From Aphodosoma sp045658305 (GTDB lineage Bacteria; Bacteroidota; Bacteroidia; Bacteroidales; Paludibacteraceae), in contig JAZOUT010000078.1 of assembly GCA_045658305.1 (NCBI GenBank), positions 1-29,565 of the forward strand: a DNA stretch of 29,565 nucleotides, written 5' to 3'. The position numbers and the translations under genes were made by a program. Below the pieces are notes generated by a model, which worked only from the letters and a program-made list of their open reading frames with translations, was not told the DNA's origin and did no database searches. Below are positions 14,556 to 23,114 of this stretch, one piece after another; position 1 is the first letter of the stretch; every line of letters begins with the position of its first letter.

Positions 14556-16052
14556 TTAGAATTTTCCCATTATGAGTTTTATGATGTCGTTGCCGTTGGC
14601 AAAGATGAGGAGGGCAAGAAGGAGGAACATACCTATGTTAGATGCAATTTCCATGAAGCGGTCGCTTGGTTTGCGTCCTGTTATCATTTCATAGATGAGC
14701 ATGAGGAAATAGCCACCGTCGAGCACAGGAATAGGTAAGAAATTCATGAACGCCAAGGCGATAGATATGAATGCTGTGAAGCTCCAGAATATGCTCCAAT
14801 CCCAAGTAGATGGGAACATATTGCCAATAGCAACAAATCCGCCAACTGATTGTGCTCCTGCTTTAGTGAATACGAGGCGGAATTGTTTTACATAGTTAAC
14901 TAAGCCTTCCCAGCCTTGTTTGATACCTGCAGGGAAAGATTCAAAGAAGCCGTATTCGATTTTTTGTGTTTTGAAGTAACGAGTGAGGTTTGGATCAATT
15001 TGTACTCCCATTTTGCCTTCATCGGAGAGAGTGAGAGGTAGTTGCATAGTAGAATCGTTGCGCACGAAGCCAACAGTGATAGTTTGACCTTTAAGCGTGT
15101 CAAGTTCTCTGACTATATCAGAATAGGCAACGAGATGTTTGTCGTTGATACCAATGATACTGTCGTTAGATTGAAGACCTGCGGTTTGGGCAGGAGTGCC
15201 TTCTGCTACTTGGCCTATAACGAAAGGAATGCGTATTTGGAGCAATCCTTTTTCGTTGGCTGACAATATTTGTTCACCAAAATCTTCAGGTAGTGTGATA
15301 TTTACCTCTTCGCCATTGCGGAGAACCACAACATTTTGTTTGCCTTCGATGACTGCTTTGCTGATAAATTCTTGTTGTTGTTCGATAGTATCTCCGTCGA
15401 TAGTGATGATGCGGTCGCCATTTTGGAAACCGTTGTTTAGGGCAGTTTGGCAATAGTCGTAGCCAAGATATGCGTTTTCCATTGGGATATATTCTTTACC
15501 CCATGTATAGAGCATCATGGCATAGATAATGGCTGCAGTGATGAAGTTCATGAGCACACCGCCTGCGATTATAAACATGCGTTGCCATGCTGGTTTAGCG
15601 CGGAATTCCCAAGGTTTTACTTCGGCAGAGAGCATAGAGGCGTCGGTAGTTTCGTCAGCCATACCATCGATTGCACAATAACCTCCGAGAGGCACCCATC
15701 CGATACCCCATTCGGTAGTTTCGGGATGTTTGCGCCAGTCGTCATCAGCAAGTTCGCTAAGTGGTGCAGGTTCCATGATAGGGTTGCCTTTTTTGTCGGT
15801 GCGTGGTACACCAAAATCGTCAACCGATTGGCGAACGTGATCAGGTAAGTTCTTGGCAAAGAAACGGAATTGCCATTTGCCGTTGATTTTTTTTGCTCTA
15901 AATATAGAGAAATTAGGATTGAAGAATAGATAGAATTTGTTGACACGAACTTTGAATAGGCGGGCAAATCCAAAGTGTCCGAGCTCGTGTACGAATACAA
16001 GGATTGAGAGTGATAATACTAATTGAAGTGCTTTAATTAAAACTGTTTCCAT
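14556..16052 (-). CDS. rseP: Site-2 intramembrane zinc metalloprotease RseP
   Basis: Inner-membrane S2P-family protease. It cleaves transmembrane segments such as anti-sigma factors and remnant signal peptides. The zinc motif H22-E-L-G-H26 lies in the first membrane helix. A long inserted region contains PDZ-like sequence (GTPAQTAGLQSNDSIIGINDKHL), and the C-terminal helix carries NFLPIPVLDGG, the third-ligand LDG motif. At 498 aa it is longer than E. coli RseP (450), mostly through an N-terminal insertion. The gene follows dxr by 67 nt on the same strand, the usual Bacteroidetes pairing. The window also encodes a one-TM putative anti-sigma factor that could be a substrate, but nothing in the sequence proves this. 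Confidence 0.94.
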   Translation of the reverse strand: METVLIKALQLVLSLSILVFVHELGHFGFARLFKVRVNKFYLFFNPNFSIFRAKKINGKWQFRFFAKNLPDHVRQSVDDFGVPRTDKKGNPIMEPAPLSELADDDWRKHPETTEWGIGWVPLGGYCAIDGMADETTDASMLSAEVKPWEFRAKPAWQRMFIIAGGVLMNFITAAIIYAMMLYTWGKEYIPMENAYLGYDYCQTALNNGFQNGDRIITIDGDTIEQQQEFISKAVIEGKQNVVVLRNGEEVNITLPEDFGEQILSANEKGLLQIRIPFVIGQVAEGTPAQTAGLQSNDSIIGINDKHLVAYSDIVRELDTLKGQTITVGFVRNDSTMQLPLTLSDEGKMGVQIDPNLTRYFKTQKIEYGFFESFPAGIKQGWEGLVNYVKQFRLVFTKAGAQSVGGFVAIGNMFPSTWDWSIFWSFTAFISIALAFMNFLPIPVLDGGYFLMLIYEMITGRKPSDRFMEIASNIGMFLLLALLIFANGNDIIKLIMGKF

Positions 16053-16119
16053 TTAGATAGATATTTAGTAGCGAGTAGCGAGACTTGCTATTCTGGAATT
16101 AAACATAAAGAGATAAAAT

Positions 16120-17271
16120 TTATCGTATAAACTCGGCAGTAAGTATACGTGTTTCGCGGTCGCAGGCTACATAGTCTTCGTAGGTAGGTTGCGAGATGAA
16201 AGCCATGCGCGACATGACTTGTTCGATGACGTTGCTCATTTCGAGGAAGCCGATTTGGTCGTTGAGGTAAGCGGCAACTACTACTTCGTTGGCTGCGTTG
16301 AGTACGCAAGGCATATTGCCTCCTTGGTTGAGTGCTTCGAAGGCGAGTGCGAGGTTGCGGAATCGAGTGGTGTCGGGTTGCTCGAATGTGAGGCTTGTGT
16401 ATTTGGCGAAGTTGAGGCGTTCGAATGATGCTTGCACGCGAGTAGGATAGGTGAGTGCGTATTGTATTGGCAAGCGCATATCAGGTAATCCCATTTGAGC
16501 TTTGATGCTACTATCGCGGAATTGCACCATAGAGTGGATGATTGATTGTGGGTGGATGACTACGTCGATTTGGTCAGGGCGGAGGCCGAAGAGCCATTTC
16601 GCCTCGATGACTTCAAAGCCTTTATTCATAAGTGAGGCTGAGTCGATAGTGATTTTTGCTCCCATTTTCCATGTTGGATGTTTGAGTGCATCGGCAGCTT
16701 TGACGTGGCGGAGTTGGTCGAGCGAGTAGTTGCGAAATGGTCCGCCAGAGGCTGTGAGGATGATTTTTTCGACCTCTTGGTCGTGTTCGCCTACGAGGCA
16801 TTGGAATATTGCACCATGTTCGGAATCAACTGGTAGTATGGCTGCGTGATATTCTTGTACGAGGCGTGTGATGAGGTCGCCTGCTACGACGAGAGTCTCT
16901 TTATTGGCAAGAGCAATGCGTTTACCTGCTTTGACTGCTGCGATGGTTGGGGCAAGACCAGAGTAGCCTACCATAGCAGTAACTACTGTAGTAACAGCAT
17001 CCATTGCGGCTACTTGAGCTATGGCTTCACGACCTGCAAATACTTTGATTGGAAGGTCGGCGAGAGCTTCTTTGAGTTGTGTGTAGTGGGCTTCGTTGCC
17101 TACAACAACGACCTCTGGACTGAATTCTCGGGCTTGTGCTATGAGTTTGTCTATGCTATTGTTGGCGGTGATGGCATAGACATCGAAAAGGTCGGGATTT
17201 TCGCGCACGACATCGAGTGTTTGTGTGCCTATTGAACCGGTTGAGCCAAGTATAGCTAATGATTGTTTCAT
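16120..17271 (-). CDS. dxr: 1-deoxy-D-xylulose 5-phosphate reductoisomerase
   Basis: Second step of the MEP isoprenoid pathway: DXP to 2-C-methyl-D-erythritol 4-phosphate, using NADPH and a divalent metal; cytoplasmic. The N-terminal Rossmann motif is LGSTGSIGTQTLDVV. GKRIALANKETLVVAG, the substrate loop ILPVDSEHGAIFQCL, SASGGPFR and the active-site segment TIDSASLMNKGFEVIEA are all present. Then come HPQSIIHSMVQFRDSS and GNMPCVLNAANEV of the C-terminal domain. Length 383 aa is standard. It is transcribed toward rseP. A repeat element separates it from the M23-like gene upstream. Confidence 0.97.
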   Translation of the reverse strand: MKQSLAILGSTGSIGTQTLDVVRENPDLFDVYAITANNSIDKLIAQAREFSPEVVVVGNEAHYTQLKEALADLPIKVFAGREAIAQVAAMDAVTTVVTAMVGYSGLAPTIAAVKAGKRIALANKETLVVAGDLITRLVQEYHAAILPVDSEHGAIFQCLVGEHDQEVEKIILTASGGPFRNYSLDQLRHVKAADALKHPTWKMGAKITIDSASLMNKGFEVIEAKWLFGLRPDQIDVVIHPQSIIHSMVQFRDSSIKAQMGLPDMRLPIQYALTYPTRVQASFERLNFAKYTSLTFEQPDTTRFRNLALAFEALNQGGNMPCVLNAANEVVVAAYLNDQIGFLEMSNVIEQVMSRMAFISQPTYEDYVACDRETRILTAEFIR

Positions 17272-17294
17272 TTTGTATAAAAAGTTTTATTGTA

Positions 17295-17390
17295 AATACA
17301 CACTGAGAGTGGTGGTGGTTTTCTTGCTTGCAGTATGCTTGAAGGTTGCTGTTGGGTAGGGTGAATGAATACCCACTGAGAGTGTGTGTT
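17295..17390. repeat. Palindrome-bracketed intergenic element, copy 2
   Basis: Half-decayed palindromes (AATACACACTGAGAGTGG at 17295-17312; AATACCCACTGAGAGTGTG at the right end, 17368-17390) flank CTTGCTTGCAG-TATGCTTGAA-GGTTGCTGT. Copy 1, read on its minus strand, has the same sequence lacking the middle 10 bp. It lies just after the M23-like gene, and its right palindrome could form that gene's terminator. Confidence 0.7.
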
Positions 17391-17407
17391 GTGAGTTTTT
17401 TTAGGAG

Positions 17408-18247
17408 TTAAAATACGATATAGTCTTCGGGATTGATACATAATCCGTTTTGCCATAGTTCGTATTGTATTTGTGAGTCTTGTTTTTTGTTGTTTTTTGA
17501 ACCAGCAAATGCGATAGCTTCGCCTACTTTTACTTCTGCGCCAATGTTGCAAAGTTTTTCGCCTAATTGGTGGAATATGGATATGTAGCCGTCAGGGTGT
17601 TGAATAGCAATTGTATATCCATCGGTTGGGTGATAGTTGGCGAGGATGATATGTCCGTCTTGTGGTGCAAGTATCGGAGTGTTAGCTGGACATAGGATTG
17701 TTATGGTATTGTTTTCGTTAGGCGTGAAATGTTGTGTTATAGAGCCTATAGCAGGAGCAACAAATACCATTGCTTCTTTTTGGGATACGTTGTTGTCGTA
17801 TCCTATGTTGAAAGCATTTTCGTCTTCGTATTGTTTGACGAATGAGGCTTCGGATGAGCCGGCAACAAGAGGGAGGCTATTCCATTTCTCGATATTTGTG
17901 GAGTCGAGAGTTGAAATAGAGTCGAATTGTATGTTGTTGGCAATTATGTTTTTGATTATAAGAAGTTGTCGTTGATTGTTTTGTGTTATGGTTTCGAGAG
18001 AATCAACTCGTTGAGCCTCAATGAGTACATCCTCTCGCACAGATACGTCGGCATAGCCTGGTAGCATGTGTTTTATTGGTGTTATAAATATAATGATTGA
18101 GAGTAACGTGAATGATACCAGTGTGAATATACCGAGAGCCAATGAGAAGGTTAGTTTAGATGTCTTAATACGAAAAACCTCCTCAAGCGTAGATTCGTTG
18201 AGGAGAATTAGGTTGTATTTGAATCTGTTTTTTTTGTTTTTACTCAT
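17408..18247 (-). CDS. Membrane-anchored M23-fold protein with degenerate active site
   Basis: Protein of 279 aa with a basic cytoplasmic start, one membrane helix (about 31-56) and a helical periplasmic linker. The C-terminal LytM/M23-like domain begins around VAPAIGSITQHF. The fold is recognisable (TPILAPQDGHIILA, GYTIAIQHPDGYISIFHQLGE, VKVGEAIAFAG, YELWQNG), but the zinc site looks lost. The usual GxHxGxD segment reads HFTPNENNTITI, and the final HxH strand (normally HFEIR-like) reads YELWQNG. This suggests a regulatory role like EnvC or NlpD, which activate other cell-wall hydrolases, rather than direct peptidoglycan cleavage. Its ATG overlaps the folA stop (ATGA), so the two are translationally coupled. 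Being a diverged but active peptidase is less likely. Confidence 0.82.
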   Translation of the reverse strand: MSKNKKNRFKYNLILLNESTLEEVFRIKTSKLTFSLALGIFTLVSFTLLSIIIFITPIKHMLPGYADVSVREDVLIEAQRVDSLETITQNNQRQLLIIKNIIANNIQFDSISTLDSTNIEKWNSLPLVAGSSEASFVKQYEDENAFNIGYDNNVSQKEAMVFVAPAIGSITQHFTPNENNTITILCPANTPILAPQDGHIILANYHPTDGYTIAIQHPDGYISIFHQLGEKLCNIGAEVKVGEAIAFAGSKNNKKQDSQIQYELWQNGLCINPEDYIVF

Positions 18248-18732
18248 TTAATGCGTTGATATGTAATGTATTGATATTCGAGTTGACTATTTTCGTCAAA
18301 GAGGATTTCGGATTGTTCTTTGATTTTCCACTTTGAATGGTCGATAGTAGGGAAATAAGTATCAATGCCATCGAATGCCTTGTGGATATGTGTCACGATA
18401 AGTTCGTCGGCAATATCAATAGTTTGTTGATAGATGCGAGCACCGCCCATGATGAAAGCTAATTCTTCGTTAGCTACCATATTGTGTGCCTCTTCGATAG
18501 AGCGAGCTATTTCACAACCTTCTGTTTCGGGCATATTGGTTGATATTACTATGTTGCGGCGGCCTTTGAGTGGTTTGAATGGGAGTGATAACCATGTGTT
18601 GCGACCCATAATCACGGTGTGTCCCATAGTGATAGTTTTGAAGCGACGGAGGTCATCGCTCAAGTGCCAAGGCATAGAGTTGTCTTTTCCTATGCCATTG
18701 TTTTGATCTATTGCTACTATTATTGAAAGCAT
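18244..18732 (-). CDS. folA: Dihydrofolate reductase
   Basis: Reduces dihydrofolate to tetrahydrofolate with NADPH; target of trimethoprim. Motifs are in order: LSIIVAIDQNNGIGKDNSMPWHLSDDL, with W22 and catalytic D27 at the E. coli positions; MGHTVIMGRNTW; LKGRRNIVIS; and FIMGGARIYQQ with the conserved GG. Length is 162 aa from ATG 18732. A longer frame would add MHYALRKI from the heptamer repeat and is rejected. No thymidylate synthase gene, the usual partner, is adjacent. Its TGA overlaps the ATG of the M23-like gene. An inverted heptamer element fills the gap to the upstream protease gene. Confidence 0.95.
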   Translation of the reverse strand: MLSIIVAIDQNNGIGKDNSMPWHLSDDLRRFKTITMGHTVIMGRNTWLSLPFKPLKGRRNIVISTNMPETEGCEIARSIEEAHNMVANEELAFIMGGARIYQQTIDIADELIVTHIHKAFDGIDTYFPTIDHSKWKIKEQSEILFDENSQLEYQYITYQRIK

Positions 18733-18744
18733 AATTTTTCTCAA

Positions 18745-18826
18745 TGCATAATGCACAGTGCATAATGCACAATTGCCATTTGGTGTTAAATATTTTTATA
18801 AAGTGTTGATAATTATGAATTATGCA
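18745..18826. repeat. Inverted heptamer element upstream of folA
   Basis: A minus-strand array of four units (TTGTGCA, TTATGCA, CTGTGCA, TTATGCA; 18745-18772) faces two plus-strand units (TTATGAA, TTATGCA; 18813-18826) across 40 bp that contain GCCATTTGG. It ends 12 nt before the folA ATG. Confidence 0.82.
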
Positions 18827-18832
18827 TTGATT

Positions 18833-19501
18833 TTAGTCTCTGCGACTTGTGAAAATCATGATGTAGTAGAGCAGAGTAGCGAGTGAGCTGAGGGCAGCTA
18901 CTACGTATGTGTATGCAGCCGAGCGGAGGGCTGATTCTGCCATGCTGGTTGTGCGGTCGTTGGTAATGCCTGCAGTGAGGAGCCATTTAACAGCGTGTTG
19001 GCTTGCGTTGATTTCGACAGGGAGAGTAATGAAGCTAAACAATGTAGTCATGGCGAATAATGCGATACCGAATAACATAAGGCTTGGAAAAGATTCGATT
19101 AGTAACATACCAGCCAAGATTACCCACATAACCCATTGTGATGCGAAACTTACCACAGGCACGAGGGCTGAACGTATTTTGAGTGGCGCATAGGCATGGG
19201 CGTGTTGGAGAGCGTGTCCACATTCGTGAGCTGCAACAGCCGCAGCTGCAATAGAGTAAGAGTTGTAAACACCTTCGCTGAGGTTTACAGTCTTGGTTTG
19301 TGGGTTGTAGTGGTCTGTGAGATGACCAGATGTGCAGGTTACTTGTACGTCGTAGATGCCATTGTCGCGCAACATTTTGCGCGCAACATCCGCACCGCTC
19401 ATCACGACTGGTACTTGAGAATAGCGTTTGAATTTAGATTGTAACGATTGTTGAACAATCCAACTAAGTATAGCAGTACCGATGAATATAATCCAATACA
19501 T
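18833..19501 (-). CDS. YugP-like membrane zinc metallopeptidase
   Basis: Integral membrane protein of 222 aa from the putative neutral zinc metallopeptidase family typified by B. subtilis YugP. An N-terminal helix (MYWIIFIGTAILSWIVQQSL) is followed by a soluble segment (YDVQVTCTSGHLTDHYNPQTKTVNLSEGVYNS), then the zinc motif H92-E-C-G-H96 (AAHECGHALQH). Two or three more membrane helices and a conserved INASQHAVKWL region follow. The physiological substrate is unknown for the family. It lies upstream of folA on the same strand with a repeat-filled gap. The region before its ATG is also 7-bp periodic. Confidence 0.9.
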   Translation of the reverse strand: MYWIIFIGTAILSWIVQQSLQSKFKRYSQVPVVMSGADVARKMLRDNGIYDVQVTCTSGHLTDHYNPQTKTVNLSEGVYNSYSIAAAAVAAHECGHALQHAHAYAPLKIRSALVPVVSFASQWVMWVILAGMLLIESFPSLMLFGIALFAMTTLFSFITLPVEINASQHAVKWLLTAGITNDRTTSMAESALRSAAYTYVVAALSSLATLLYYIMIFTSRRD

Positions 19502-19505
19502 AATT

Positions 19506-19533
19506 TTAGTTATTAGTTATTTGTGAGTAATGA
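19506..19533 (+). repeat. Degenerate heptamer array upstream of the YugP-like gene
   Basis: Units TTAGTTA, TTAGTTA, TTTGTGA and GTAATGA have a 7-bp period. They begin 4 nt beyond the ATG of the YugP-like gene, in the gap to the LRR gene. Confidence 0.5.
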
Positions 19534-19560
19534 GAGGTTAATCTTTAAATTTCAATTTGA

Positions 19561-22527
19561 TTATCTTCCGCCAGGTTTAGCTACGAGGGTAGATTTGTCG
19601 GCTGTGTAGAGAGATGTGCCTACCATTACGTAGTATTTGTTTTTCTTCTTGAGGGTGATTTTAGCGAGAGCCTTGCATCCGTCGAATGCGCCTTCGCCGA
19701 TTTCAGACAAGAATTCGTGAATAGATACAGAAGTAAGTCCAGAATTCATAAATGCACCATCACCGATAGTTTCTACGGTTTCAGGAATGATAATCTTTTT
19801 TAAACCAAGGCAACCACGGAAAGCATAGTCGCCAATACGAGTAACTTTTTCTGGCAACTCGATTTTTTTCAAGCCTGCGCAACCTGAGAATAGATAGTCA
19901 GGTAAAGTGTTGATTTTTGCGCTGATGCTCGCTTCTGTTATGCTATTGCAGCCTTCGAATGGGCCATAGTTTTTGCCTTTAATAGTGCTGTGTGCATTAG
20001 GACATTCAGTAGCATCGAAATATACGATAGAAAGTTCAGGACAATTACCGAATGCTAAGCCGCCAAGTGATGTAATGTTCTTAGTGATAGCTATTTCAGT
20101 GAGGTATTGGCAGTTATAGAAGATACCTTCAGGTAATGAAGTAACTTTTTTACCAATATTTACAGTGAAGATGTCGTTGTCGCCTATGAAAGGGTATAGC
20201 ACGCTGTCGCCCTCAATAGTAGAAGCAGAAGTACAATTAATAGCTTCAAAATCTATAGTAGCCAACAATTCGCATTCACCGAATGAAGCACCACCAAGAG
20301 TTTCCAATGTTTCAGGCAAGTAGATATATTTAAGCGAGCGAGCTTCGTAGAATGCGAATTTACCAATAGTTTTCAATACCTTATTGAAAGTGGCCTCTTC
20401 AATGTCGTGGCATTGGTAGAACATATAGTCAGCGATAGATTCAACTTTTGGACCAAGAATCACTTTACGAATACTTGTGCTGTGGAACACAGGGATGATA
20501 AAGAGTTGAGAGTCAATGGCTGCAAGTTGGTCGTTTTCATATTTTTCAGGGTTAGCTAATTCTTCCAATAGAGCAGTATTCTCAGCATCCAAGTCGCCAT
20601 CGGCATATTCCACAATAGCTTTACAATCAATAGCATTGAAATATACTTCGCGCAAGTTACCACAATCTTCAAATGCACCTCCTTCGATAGTTTTAAGACC
20701 CTCAGGGAGAGTGATTTTTTTGATATTAGCACAACCTTTGAATGCATATTTACCAATATTTTCTACTGTAGCAGGCAATACAAAATCGTTGAGACGGATA
20801 CAGTCTGTAAATGCAAAATTAGGGATAGATTTTACATTTGCGCCGATAGTAAGATTTACTACTGCTGAGCCATTGAACGCCAAAGTCTCCTCGCAGCGTG
20901 CAGCATCGTAGTTGATAGTAGTCAAATTGATACAACCAGCAAAAGTGTTATTACCAATAGTTTTTACTTTTTGAGGAATATTGATAGTGTTAAGGCTTGT
21001 GCAACCAAAGAACAAGTAGTCAGGTAACATCTCAACTTCAGCACCGATAGTTACATTCTTTATCGATTTAGAGCTATGGAATGCCGAGAAAGTTTGGCCA
21101 TTTTCGATTTTTGACGCACCAGTACAGCGCTTAGCATTAAATACGATGTCCACAAGACCATTACAATCTGCAAAAGCTAAACCTCCAATCGAAGTAACAC
21201 CCTCTGGGATAGTTACTGATTGCAGTGATTTACAACCAAAGAAAGCTTTGTAGCCAATGCTACGTACTGATTCAGGGATAGTGAAAGTTTTTAAGTTAGT
21301 GCAATTTGAGAATGCATAATCAGGGATAACCTCAACGCGGGTGCCGAAGTTTACTGCACTCAATGCTTTGTTTTCGAATGCAGGCATAGGCACATTGTTT
21401 TCCATTGTAACCATATTTACGCAATTCACAGCATTGAAAGTGATAGTATTCAAATTGCCACAATTTGCGAAAGCACGACCACCAATCGAAGTAACACCTT
21501 CAGGAATTACGATATTATTGAGAGACCCACAACCATAGAAAGCCGATTGACCGATAGTTTCGATATTGTCGCCAAACACGATGTCAGTGATACCCTTACA
21601 ACCCCAGAATATGTAGTTAGGAATGTTTCTTACCTCTGAGCCAAACTCTACGCGAGTAATAGCTGCATTGTTGAAAGCAGGAGTAACATTGTCACCCAAG
21701 ATAGTGTGAGCTACAGTACAATTACGTGCATTGAACACTACAGAAGTGAGGTTAGGACAATTTTGGAATGCCGCACCACCAATAGCAGTAATATTTTCAG
21801 GGATAGTTACCGAAGTCAAAGTCTTGCAACCATAGAACGCATAGTCAGGAATAGTAGTAGCCAAAGGACCAAATTCCACAGTAGTAATCGGAGCTCCAAC
21901 GAATGCAGGACGATTATTGTCCGAACTCATGCGGATACATTTAATCGCATTGATAGTGATTTTACTAATTGCGCTACAATCAATAAATGCCGCACCTCCA
22001 ATTTGTTGTACATTTTCAGGAATAGTGATTTCAGTCAAACCTGTGCAACCCCAGAACAAATATTCAGGAATAATCACTACATCACCACCAAAATTAACAG
22101 TAGTAATAGATTTACAATCTTCGAAAGCCGACGACACCGATTTACCCTTCACATCTGCTGCCGATACACAATTGTTAGCATTGTAATTCACAGTGCGGAG
22201 GTTTTCACAACCTTTGAATGCATGACCACCAATTTTTGTAACAGTTTTAGGAATAGATATCTCAGTCAAATCTTTACAATCTTTGAATGCTCCAGTTGCA
22301 ATAGTAGCTACTTCGTATGTTGTACCCTCAAACAACACTTTTTCAGGGATGTTTACAACGCCCTTGTATACATCACCTTCTGATGGCACCAACGTAGCCA
22401 AATTCTTTTCATTATTAAACTCATAGTAAAGGTTAATACCCTCAGCATTAGGGATAACATTAGCAGCAAAGCCCATAACAGACATCAATAAGCCAACTGC
22501 AACAAAAATAGATTTTAAAGATTTCAT
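19561..22527 (-). CDS. BspA-like leucine-rich repeat protein, secreted
   Basis: Large exported protein of 988 aa built almost entirely from BspA-type (LRR_5) repeats. Signal peptide MKSLKSIFVAVGLLMSVMGFA is followed by a short lead-in. About nine super-repeats of 75-95 residues follow, each with a xIxFNAxxC strand (NANNC, NAIKC, NARNC, NAVNC, NAKRC, DAARC, NAIDC, EAINC, DATEC), a variable loop, then canonical 23-residue units of the form VxFGxxVxxIPxYxFxGC and LTxITIPExVxxIGGxAFxxC. BspA-like proteins bind host matrix or other bacteria in some oral species; the ligand here is unknown. No lipobox or recognisable type IX C-terminal sorting domain is visible; the chain ends in LYTADKSTLVAKPGGR, a typical end-of-repeat sequence. 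I choose ATG 22527, 32 nt after a -7 box; a longer frame would start upstream of that promoter. Confidence 0.92.
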   Translation of the reverse strand: MKSLKSIFVAVGLLMSVMGFAANVIPNAEGINLYYEFNNEKNLATLVPSEGDVYKGVVNIPEKVLFEGTTYEVATIATGAFKDCKDLTEISIPKTVTKIGGHAFKGCENLRTVNYNANNCVSAADVKGKSVSSAFEDCKSITTVNFGGDVVIIPEYLFWGCTGLTEITIPENVQQIGGAAFIDCSAISKITINAIKCIRMSSDNNRPAFVGAPITTVEFGPLATTIPDYAFYGCKTLTSVTIPENITAIGGAAFQNCPNLTSVVFNARNCTVAHTILGDNVTPAFNNAAITRVEFGSEVRNIPNYIFWGCKGITDIVFGDNIETIGQSAFYGCGSLNNIVIPEGVTSIGGRAFANCGNLNTITFNAVNCVNMVTMENNVPMPAFENKALSAVNFGTRVEVIPDYAFSNCTNLKTFTIPESVRSIGYKAFFGCKSLQSVTIPEGVTSIGGLAFADCNGLVDIVFNAKRCTGASKIENGQTFSAFHSSKSIKNVTIGAEVEMLPDYLFFGCTSLNTINIPQKVKTIGNNTFAGCINLTTINYDAARCEETLAFNGSAVVNLTIGANVKSIPNFAFTDCIRLNDFVLPATVENIGKYAFKGCANIKKITLPEGLKTIEGGAFEDCGNLREVYFNAIDCKAIVEYADGDLDAENTALLEELANPEKYENDQLAAIDSQLFIIPVFHSTSIRKVILGPKVESIADYMFYQCHDIEEATFNKVLKTIGKFAFYEARSLKYIYLPETLETLGGASFGECELLATIDFEAINCTSASTIEGDSVLYPFIGDNDIFTVNIGKKVTSLPEGIFYNCQYLTEIAITKNITSLGGLAFGNCPELSIVYFDATECPNAHSTIKGKNYGPFEGCNSITEASISAKINTLPDYLFSGCAGLKKIELPEKVTRIGDYAFRGCLGLKKIIIPETVETIGDGAFMNSGLTSVSIHEFLSEIGEGAFDGCKALAKITLKKKNKYYVMVGTSLYTADKSTLVAKPGGR

Positions 22528-22558
22528 GGTATAAATAGTTTTGTTTAATTTCAGATTA

Positions 22559-22566
22559 CAAAGATA
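22559..22566 (-). promoter_or_regulatory. Bacteroidetes -7 promoter box (TATCTTTG) for the LRR gene
   Basis: TATCTTTG on the minus strand fits TAnnTTTG, 32 nt before ATG 22527. A partial -33 box TTTC lies 19 nt further upstream (22586-22589). Confidence 0.7.
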
Positions 22567-22635
22567 CAAAAAATATTTTGAATTTGAAACGTCCAAAGGT
22601 TAAAAAATGCTATAAAAAACGAATATATTGATTAA

Positions 22636-22677
22636 AATAATTAGAGCTGCAACTCTCAAGTTACAGCCCTAATTATT
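22636..22677 (-). terminator. Possible hairpin terminator, minus strand
   Basis: The 19-nt arms 22636-22654 and 22659-22677 pair at 17 positions around loop CTCA. On the minus strand the stem ends in TTATTTTAATC. It lies beyond the stronger pyrB terminator and ahead of the LRR promoter, so it may be a backup terminator; no dedicated gene feeds into it. Confidence 0.4.
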
Positions 22678-22957
22678 AATCATCTATAATATCCTAATGC
22701 TATTCCCAACAATCAAAAGCCAATACCCTCCTTTTAGTAGGGACATGGCATGCCGTGTCCGATGACCCGAAGGGGCAAAAAAAACAAGAAAAGCAAAGCG
22801 TTTAGAATATATAGAATTTCTGTATCCAATCGGTCGCCAGACCGAAAATCCGGATTAGCGCAGCGTTCTGGAATGTCCAGAATATCCACTTTCAATACTC
22901 GCTAAAGAAACTTACAACATAACCTTTAACCAAATCAATAAAACTCCCAACCCTCCA

Positions 22958-23022
22958 GCATACTATAACATATAATAAATATACAATAAATATATGATAA
23001 ATATACTATAAACATACTATAA
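22958..23022. repeat. AT-rich 11-bp tandem array, copy B (inverted relative to copy A)
   Basis: Units are GCATACTATAA, CATATAATAA (10 bp), ATATACAATAA, ATATATGATAA, ATATACTATAA and ACATACTATAA. Read against the reverse complement of 10718-10783, five consecutive unit variants occur in the same order, so the two arrays share an origin. Confidence 0.88.
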
Positions 23023-23078
23023 CTATATCTACACTGAACCCATCAGCACCTATCTACGTCTCTACTGTGTACATAAAA

Positions 23079-23114
23079 AAAATCCGCTCCCTACTTGGTG
23101 TAGGGGCGGATTTT
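23079..23114 (-). terminator. Rho-independent terminator after pyrB
   Basis: Stem AAAATCCGC-TCCCTAC with GTAGGGGCGGATTTT has one bulged base and loop TTGGT. On the minus strand it is followed by a run of U. It begins 20 nt after the pyrB stop and ends the pyr transcript. Confidence 0.85.

Noticed and set aside
3939..17390. Repeated palindromes and heptamer arrays considered as a CRISPR array.
   Set aside because: Repeats are 7-11 bp units without unique spacers, or only two palindromes per site. There is no direct-repeat/spacer alternation and no cas gene.
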